A stretch of 64,000 nt of DNA from Xenopus tropicalis (taxonomy: Eukaryota > Chordata > Amphibia > Anura > Pipidae), in NCBI RefSeq assembly GCF_000004195.4, contig NC_030678.2, positions 77,311,404-77,375,403 on the forward strand. The letters run 5' to 3'. A program made the translations under genes and the position numbers. A model generated the notes under the pieces. It saw nothing but the letters and a program-made list of their open reading frames with translations. It was not told the DNA's origin and searched no databases. Positions 57,235-64,000 of this stretch are shown one piece after another (position 1 is the stretch's first letter; each line of letters opens with the position of its first letter).

Positions 57235-58810
57235 CAGCAGGATCTTGACAAACTGGCAATCTGGGCAGCTAAGGGGCAGATGAGATTTAATGTGGATAAA
57301 TGTTTGGTCATGCACCTGGGATGTAAAAATATGCAAGTCACTTACACCCTTAATGGGACTGCACTAGGCAAATCCATAATGGAGAAGGACCTTGGAATCC
57401 TTGTAGATAATAAACTTGGCTGTAGCAAGCAATGCCAGGCAGCAGCTGCAAGGGCAAACAAGGTTTTGAGCTGTATTAAAAGGGGCATAGATTCACGGGA
57501 GGAGGGGGTTATTCTTCCCCTTTACAGAGCGCTGGTAAGGCCCCATCTAGAATATGCTGTTCAGTTTTGGTCTCCAGTGCTCAAACGGGACATTATTGAA
57601 TTAGAGAGGGTCCAGAGAAGGGCAACTAAGCTGGTAAAGGGTATGGAAAGTCTCAGTTATGAAGAAAGACTGGCCAAGTTAGGGTTGTTTATACTGGAGA
57701 AGAGGCGCTTAAGAGGTGATGTGATAACTATGTATAAATATATAAGGGGATCAAATAATAACCTCTGTAATGCTTTATTTACCAGTAGGTCCTTCCAACT
57801 GACACAAGGGCACCCACTTTGTTTAGAAGGTTTCGTTTAAATAAGAAAAGGATTTTTTACTATGAGAGCTGTAAAGTTGTGGAATTCCCATCAGAAATCA
57901 CGGGGCCCCTCACACCAAAATTTTCTGGGTCCCCCCTCCACCCATGTCCTGCCCCAAAGGCCCTGCCCCAAATGGCCCCTCCCCCAGTGACCCCTCCCAT
58001 CAATACAAAGGACACACAGACATTGGTAGCCAGGGGTTACATTTTGCAGTGGTGCCAGGGCAGGGACCCCCTAAAACATTGCTAGCCAGCCCAGGGCCCC
58101 CTAGAACATTGCTGGTTCTCCCCCAGTGTCCTCATACTATGGGCCGCTCCCCGCTGCTTCCTGCTCCCCCACTCCCCCCACATTCTACAGCTCCCCCCAG
58201 CATCCTCCAACTCTCCCCCCAGCATTCTCCAGCTCCCCCTCCCAGCATCCTCCATCTCCCCTCCAGCATTCTCCAACTCCCCCCAGTGTCCTCCCCAGCA
58301 TCTTCCATCTCCCCCCCAGCATCCTCCAACTCCCCCCAGCGTCCTCCCCAGCATCCTCCAGCTCACCCCCAGCGTCCTCCCCAGCATCCTCCAGCTCCCA
58401 CCCCCCTAGCGTCTTCCCCAGCATCCTCCGGCTCCTCCTGCGTCCTCCGGTTGTGACCTCCCCCTGCATCCTCCAGCTGTGTCCCCAGGCTCCCCTCCTG
58501 CATCCTCCGGCTGTGTCCCCAGGCTCCCCTGCTGCATTCTCACTTTTATAAGTTTCCAATAGGATTACCTGCTGACCACCAATGACAGGGGCCCAGAATT
58601 GATTAAATGGTAAATGAACTACTGTCCCCCCTGTGCCCCCCTAATGGTGGCCCTGCCTGAACCAGTCGTACTGGCTGATACATTATATAGCTTCAAGAAG
58701 GGGTTGGATGGCTTTTTAACGGAGGGAATACAGGGTTATGGGAGATAGCTCTTAGTACAAGTTGACTGGTCCAATTGCCAGGAAGGAATTTTTTCCCCTC
58801 AAATTAGAAA
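57235..58810 (+). mobile_element. CR1-type LINE 3' fragment interrupted by a C-rich insertion
   Basis: RT C-terminal sequence is open from 57280 to about 57815: [54 protein letters not shown]. After an unrelated C-rich block (about 57893-58660) the CR1 3' end resumes: GGGTTGGATGGCTTTTTAAC-type sequence near 58700 and CCAGGAAGGAATTTTTTCCC near 58778. It is the sense-oriented counterpart of the fragment at 12180-13580. Confidence 0.85.
57893..58660. repeat. C-rich minisatellite-bearing insertion in the CR1 fragment
   Basis: The core 58180-58450 is built from about 30-base units of the type CCCCAGCATCCTCCAACTCC. The edges GGGGCCCCTCACACCAAAAT and GGTGGCCCTGCC look like the ends of a mobile element (a GGCCC-end hAT type is possible), but I cannot define a target duplication. 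Long Pro/Ser or Gly frames are composition artefacts. Confidence 0.65.
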
Positions 58811-59348
58811 TTACACTGTTTACATGGCAAATAATTCACTCTACCATTTAAAATTTTATTCTTGAACCAACAAATGTATTCTTTTTAGCTGTAATATTGG
58901 TGTATAGGCAGCCATCTCAGTGCATTGTGCCTGAGTCTGAGCTTTCAGAAGGAGCCAGTGCTACACATTAGAACTTCTTTCAGGTAACCTATTGTTTCTC
59001 CTACTCCCATGTAACTGGAGGAGTCCCACGCCTGACTTGGATTTCTTACTATTGTGTGCTATTCTGATATCTGGAGCTGCTATCTTGCTACCTTCCCATT
59101 GTTCTGCCGATCGGCTGCTGGGGGGGGGGGGGGGGTGATATCCCTCCAACTTGCAGCTCAGCAGTAAAGTGTGACTGAAGTTTAAGAGTACATCGCTGTG
59201 GCACCCTGGGAAATAAAGAATATGGCTAGCCCCATGTGATATTTCACATCAATACATGCCAATATTACTAAAAAATATTTGCCATGTAAACAGCGTAATT
59301 TAGAAATAAAAAGTATGCCTTAAAAATCATGCCAGTATCCCTTTAAGG
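58806..59348. mobile_element. Fold-back MITE upstream of the CD52-like gene
   Basis: AGAAATTACACTGTTTACATGG at the start is mirrored by CCATGTAAACAGCGTAATTT at 59283-59302; the end is CCAGTATCCCTTTAAGG. It shares its body with 15187-15685 and holds a run of about 17 G (59120-59136). It ends about 90 bases before the TATA-like box of the CD52-like gene. Confidence 0.75.
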
Positions 59349-59440
59349 TATATACACACACAGGATAGGTGACTTTAATTTAGGGGAGGACCGTTGGGGT
59401 TGAGCTCATGCAGCTGCAATATGTTGTTAAATTTATGACA

Positions 59441-59446
59441 TATAAG
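59441..59446 (+). promoter_or_regulatory. TATA-like box of the CD52-like gene
   Basis: TATAAG lies 107 bases before the start codon at 59548, which would give a 5' leader of about 75-80 bases in exon 1. No CpG enrichment is present, consistent with a tissue-restricted gene. Confidence 0.4.
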
Positions 59447-59547
59447 GGAAGTGTGAAGATCCTCAAGTGTGTGATCTGAAAACATCTCTCTGGAAGTGCA
59501 CAAGTTTCTCTGTGACTTAAACTCTGTTTTGTTAAAGACACAACATC

Positions 59548-62038
59548 ATGTACCGTTTTCTGATCTTCAGTGCCATTCTTCTCTTTGCAGTTGCCATTGA
59601 CTCCTCAAAAAAAGTGAGTGTTTGCATTTTGAGACTTTGCCGTTTCCTAATCCTAAATGGTTATTATTCTTGAATATACAGCTTGCTTTCAAATAAGGTG
59701 GTTTCTTTGTAATACATCTGTAAAGACTGAAGTGGACAGATGTCTAAAATAATAGCCAGAAGACAACTTCCTGTTTTCAGCTCTTTAACCTCTTAGTTAG
59801 TCAGTGACTTTAGGGAGGGCCACATGGGACATAACTGTTCAGTTAGTTTGTGAGCAAGCAGGTCAGATTCAGAAGCAAACTAACTGAACAGTAATGTCCC
59901 ATATGACCCCCCCCCCCCCACAAGTCACTGATTTGACTGGTTAACAACTAACAACTGTAAATGAGCAAGTAGTGTTCTGGTCATTATGTTAGACATCTGC
60001 CCGCTCCAGCCTTTATAGATTACATTTTTGCATAACTAAACCTATTTTTACACCGAACAGTTCCTTTAATGACTAATTGGTATATAGCTGAATATAAAGA
60101 CAATCTCTAAAGGTCAGCTAAATTACATGAAGGATATTTTTTCCTACTGCTTAATGAGCCTAAACATGAAACATTTCCCAAATGTCTGTGAACGGTTTTA
60201 TGTGGCATAGCAGCTTAAATTTGCAGTACTGATAAGCAGCAAAGCAGTGTTGTTGTTACATTTATTTTCAATTATGTAACCATACATTTATAAACACTCC
60301 ACAAAAACAGATTTTTAAATCTAATCAGTAACTGATTTTTGCAAAGAACAAAAGGATAAAGAAGCTTTTGTCTTCAGCCATGGGAACTTCCAGTTGCAAA
60401 ATAACTGTCAAATAAGGTTATAGATAGATGTAGATATTGTGAAGAGCTTCACTATACATCATGGGCTTTTGTTCTGATTGCAGCATGGTGCCATTTCAGT
60501 ATTAACTCTCCAAAATGTATATTCATTTCAGTAATAAATTTAAATCAATGTAAAATTATTTTTTAATATTAAACAATATTAATTGAGCTACTTGGACACT
60601 TCCTGTGATTTTTTTAATATTTTTTTTCAGCCATGTCTTTGCATATTTTAGATGGAGCATTGGATTTAAAGCATTCACATTTTTATTCAGATTTCTGTAT
60701 TCCCCAGTACTATATAAAATTTGTGCAGCATGCAGTCTTTGTTGTGAATATGGACCCAGTGGGAACGAGCTCAAGGCTGGCAACAGTGATGGAATTACCA
60801 TACAGCAAACCTCTCAATCATGAGTGGACACAAGCCGTTGGTTCTGCTGTATTGTAGTCTCATCCCCTAGCCCCATTTGCCATTTAATTTTTGTCACCCA
60901 CTGCAAACAAACAAGCAGGTGGGCAGGCAGCCAGCAGGGGAAGCAGAGGAGAACGCCACATGCTGGGCCTTCCAAAGGTTTTTTTTTACTGTGGACCAAG
61001 CCCATAGTTGCACCACTGGCTAGGAAACACAATGTTTTTCTTCTAGGTTTAGTAACCCATCAGCAGGTAGCAGTTACTGGTCTACTGGTTGAAAGCAATC
61101 ATACTGTTAGTTGCTGTGGGTTAACAGATCTGGAGCAGACATGGCACATCTTAATAGATCTAAGGCCAGAGAGTACCAGAGATCAAAAAGATCCCTGTAA
61201 TATTGTCATATTTTACTTAATGTACCACCCTCAAAAATAAAACAAAACACTGTTTTATGTATTGTTTAGACGGGGCCTTAACTATATAATATAGTGACTA
61301 TTAATTGTTGCTTTGAGATCTGGATAGTGCCGAGAGATAATCAAATTGCTAATAATGTGACAGTATTCAAAAAGGAATCCCATTCTTAGCATGAAACTAT
61401 AGGCCTGTTAGTCTGATAATCACTAGTAGGAAAGCTTGTAGAAGAGATAATAAAGAATAAGATTAATTGCAAATCACAGTGCCATAGGTTTGCACCAGCA
61501 TGGTTTTATGCATAATGTATACTGTAGGGCTTTGTCCTTGCCCCTTCAACCTGATGGATTTTTGTATTTTTTTAACCCAAATTAACTTTATAACAGTGTA
61601 ATGGATGGATTCCTATAATGGCTCAGGTGGATGGAATGCAGTATTTGCCAACTGTAGGATGGACAGGTCTCAATGACTAATCTCCTGACTAAAGTATTAA
61701 ATCAGAAGGAGAGCCCCTGATAAATCAGTGCTGCAGCCATTTCATCTCTGCTGACATGTTCCAATGGCAGTTCATTTTGTTTAACCCAGATTACAACCAT
61801 ATAGTACACATAGAAACTGCCCTTTATTGTTTGAATTTCTCTTATAGCATACAAACACTGTTCCTTACAATTGCACCCTGTTTATTGACCATACATTCTT
61901 TTTCAGCAAAACAGCACTTTAGAGATTAATCCAGATCCAGAACCATCGCCAAGTAGCAACCCTGGGTCCTTCACTTCTCCAGTATCACTGTTCATCTGCA
62001 CACTCCTATCCTTCTTCTACCATATGCTGGCCAACTAA
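59548..62038 (+). CDS. cd52: CD52-like small GPI-anchored surface glycopeptide
   Basis: Two exons, 59548-59613 and 61907-62038, joined in phase 0 at AAA|GTGAGT and TTTTTCAG|CAA, encode 65 aa (human CD52 has 61 and also two exons). Residues 1-16 (MYRFLIFSAILLFAVA) form a signal peptide. The mature segment is short and begins with Ile17; QNST places one N-glycosylation sequon at Asn24, the position type of the single sequon in human CD52. A Pro/Ser-rich stretch (PDPEPSPSSNPGS) follows, with a likely GPI attachment at a small residue between 38 and 43. A hydrophobic C-terminal tail (47-63, VSLFICTLLSFFYHML) is the GPI signal. The protein has almost no conserved sequence beyond this plan, so the call relies on architecture, exon number and its place next to UBXN11. 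Mammalian CD52 coats lymphocytes and maturing sperm. AATAAA is at 62272. Confidence 0.78.
59614..61906. other. CD52-like gene intron, contents
   Basis: The intron of 2.3 kb holds a partial TTAA MITE (59727-60069). The open frame at 60824-61240 and its neighbours have no splice context. Around 61340-61620 there is degraded sequence resembling reverse-transcriptase words (for example CATGGTTTTATGCATAA after CAGTGCCATAGGTTTGC), probably a decayed CR1 piece. Confidence 0.5.
59727..60069. mobile_element. TTAA fold-back MITE, copy 2 (5' truncated), CD52-like intron
   Basis: Shares GACTTTAGGGAGGGCCACAT, the poly-C centre (59908-59920) and the TTAGACATCTGCCC arm with 43087-43580, and ends ACAGTTCCTTTAA at TTAA 60066-60069. 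The left terminus is missing. Confidence 0.82.
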
Positions 62039-62271
62039 TACCTGAGAAGAATCCTTTACTGGAAACCCAAATATTGTTCCTTTACTCTATCAAAGGTGTC
62101 TTGTGCTTCATCTATGACCAAGCAGTCCGTAAGATGAACCCTCAGATTGTCCTCTTGAATGCTTGCTTCAGCGCGGCTGGGCTCAATTTGATTGTACACT
62201 CCTCTGACCACTCCTCAACACCTTCCATTCAACCAATTGCTTAAATATCCCCATAACCAATACACTGGCTA

Positions 62272-62277
62272 AATAAA
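62272..62277 (+). terminator. Polyadenylation signal of the CD52-like gene
   Basis: AATAAA lies 234 bases after the stop codon and is followed by a TTGTTTTT stretch. It supports a real short transcript. Confidence 0.6.
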
Positions 62278-62820
62278 TATGTATTGTTTTTCACCAGAGT
62301 TTTTTTTTAGTTTGTCATTTGCTTAAATTGGGAAATGGAGAAGAAAAGCACAAAAAAAAAAAACTTGACAGAAATTCAATTAAATAAAAGTGTATCACTA
62401 TTTGAAACACAATTTCCTACATGTGATTAGAAGGATAATAAGTGAATTGTATACTCATGGGTACTTGTTCTTTTTATATAGGGTTACATTTCTGTATTCA
62501 GCAAATATACAAAACTTATTAAGGCTGTAAATCCAACAGATTGGATTATTCTTGTGGCTCCATCTCAGCAATTTTAATACAGGCAAAAAGTAAGGTTTTA
62601 AAGTGAGCTGAATTTTGCAAGAACTGTTGCAGTTGTGAATTCTGCATGTCAGTTTAAAAGATCTTCATTATACTTCCACATTTCTCGAATTTGGCTATAT
62701 CGCCAGAATTCTACAGAGGGGCAAAATAATCATTATCAAAAGTAGGGATACACTAAATTCATAGTTATCCTTAATAGCTTTGGCTAATATTGAACAATTT
62801 ACTTGCCTATTAATTTTATA

Positions 62821-63480
62821 CAGGTATGGGACCTGTTATCCAGAGCGCTCAGGACCTGGGGTTTTCTGGATCTTCTCCATACCATCTACTAAAAAATTAT
62901 TTAAACATTAAGGGTAGTGGTATACAGGGAGATTAGTTGACTACGATAAATCTTTGTTATCGTGGGCGACTAATCTCTCCAAAATGCTATCCCACCAGCA
63001 AGAATGTAAATCACCGGTGGGATGGTATATATGTCACTTCGTTTACCTTAAGTTTCGTAAAAAGGCAACTTTGGGCGACTTCGAGAAGGCAAAGCATATG
63101 CGATGAGTATGCCACCCCACTGGCAATTTACATACCGGTGGGAAGATTAGTCGCCCGCAATAGTGAAGATTTATTGTGGGGGGACTAATCTCCCCATGTG
63201 CCACTGCCCTAAATGGTAGATTGCTCGACCCTTTTGGGGGGAAAATACCTCAACTAACGAGTACCTTATCTCATGCGGGGTTTCCTTATTGCCCCTAATT
63301 AAACCCAATATGAATGTTTCGCTTCCAATAAGGATTAATTATATATAAGTCAAGATCAACTACAAGGCACTGTTTTATATTTACAGAGAAAAAGAAAATC
63401 ATTTTTCAAAAGTCGAATTATTTAAGTCTATGGGAAATGGTCTTCCCATATTTCAGAATGTTCTGGATAACAGAATGCAC
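62821..63480. mobile_element. Fold-back MITE (TTATCCAGA family) with a nested fold-back MITE
   Basis: The outer left end is CAGGTATGGGACCTGTTATC and the right end TTCTGGATAACAGAATG. Nested at about 62909-63213 is a second fold-back element with TTAAGGGTAGTGGTATACAG and the mirrored GTGCCACTGCCCTAAA, whose arms carry GGGCGACTAATCTC words. Confidence 0.65.
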
Positions 63481-64000
63481 TGGAATGTACTGGGAACAAA
63501 AAATCTTTTAGTTGCTTTAAAGTCACATGCTGCTAAGTGTTTGGAGTTGGTTAATTCCAGTCCTCCATTTTTGGTCTTCTGCTGAAGCATAACCAGATCT
63601 TAAATTCAGTGCACACCTAATGGAGAGCTGCAGGGCAATGGGGTCGTCAGGGGAGCCCTCAATAACAACAGCTTTGCAATGTTCTTCCACATCCTTCCTG
63701 TATTGTTACCACAAGTGGAGCTATACTTAAGGCAGTAAACACAGGTGCATTTTGTATAAATGTTACTGATGTGGTTTCTCGCCTTTTTTTTCCTCACATG
63801 CCTTGCCATAGTTAACACTGGAGCCTCATCTCTTTGAGACATCATTAAAGAGCAGTTAGAATTGTGTTTGCAAAAATTAATTTTGTGCAAAATTTCCTGT
63901 TAAATTAACAGAAAAAAAGCCATAACCAGAACAGCAAAATGCACATTTTTGGCAGCAGTTACAGCAACTACTGCTATTTATGAAGAGCCTATTCTCTACT
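63481..64000. other. Downstream end of window, nothing recognised
   Basis: The reverse-strand open frame at 63606-63890 has no splice context or known signature. No repeat that I can name. Confidence 0.45.

Noticed and set aside
58082..58559. Pro/Ser-rich and Gly-rich frames on both strands
   Set aside because: C-rich tandem repeat, open by composition with no start or splice context.
1..64000. CRISPR array, operon or defence system
   Set aside because: Spliced eukaryotic genes and vertebrate repeats throughout; tandem arrays seen are satellites without spacer structure.

Overview
This is a vertebrate nuclear genome window, most likely from a clawed frog (Xenopus). The evidence is intron-split genes with GT-AG junctions, a dense load of TTAA-flanked fold-back MITEs with TTAAAGG ends (the T2/Kolobok-like type typical of Xenopus), CR1 non-LTR retrotransposons, a Tc1-like element and many hAT-type elements with 8-bp target duplications. 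I know of no other source for the species call, so it rests on repeat style and gene content.

Four host genes can be read exon by exon. CEP85 (+ strand, coding 11593-32727, 13 coding exons, 696 aa) is a coiled-coil centrosomal protein. SH3BGRL3 (+, 38250-41127, 3 exons, 93 aa) is a small thioredoxin-fold protein. UBXN11 (- strand, 48832-42631, 14 coding exons, 533 aa) has SEP and UBX domains. A two-exon gene (+, 59548-62038, 65 aa) encodes a tiny secreted, apparently GPI-anchored peptide with the architecture and map position of CD52. The order CEP85-SH3BGRL3-UBXN11-CD52 is the order on human chromosome 1p36, so the block is conserved from amphibian to mammal.

Layout: 1-5.2 kb holds a fold-back MITE, a dead THAP-domain DDE transposase gene and a short tandem satellite ending in a perfect-looking hairpin. 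5.3-7.7 kb is a Tc1-like element split by a hAT element. 7.8-10.3 kb is repeat-derived. 10.4-33.4 kb is CEP85, whose intron 8 carries an almost complete antisense CR1 (23.6-27.9 kb). 33.4-38.1 kb is intergenic. 38.2-41.5 kb is SH3BGRL3, convergent with UBXN11 (42.5-48.9 kb). 48.9-59.4 kb is gene-free and rich in nested repeats. 59.4-62.3 kb is the CD52-like gene. 62.3-64 kb is repeats.

The genes are not an operon and do not form one pathway; they are neighbours by conserved synteny. CEP85 acts at centrosomes, UBXN11 is a UBX-family adaptor, SH3BGRL3 is a cytosolic thioredoxin-fold protein, and the CD52-like product would sit at the cell surface. I see no CRISPR array, no bacterial-type system and no confident tRNA or rRNA gene. 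The most noteworthy item is the CD52-like peptide gene; the next are precisely nested hAT insertions, Penelope-like 3' ends with hammerhead-like stems, and an 83-bp UBXN11 intron that is largely repeat-derived.
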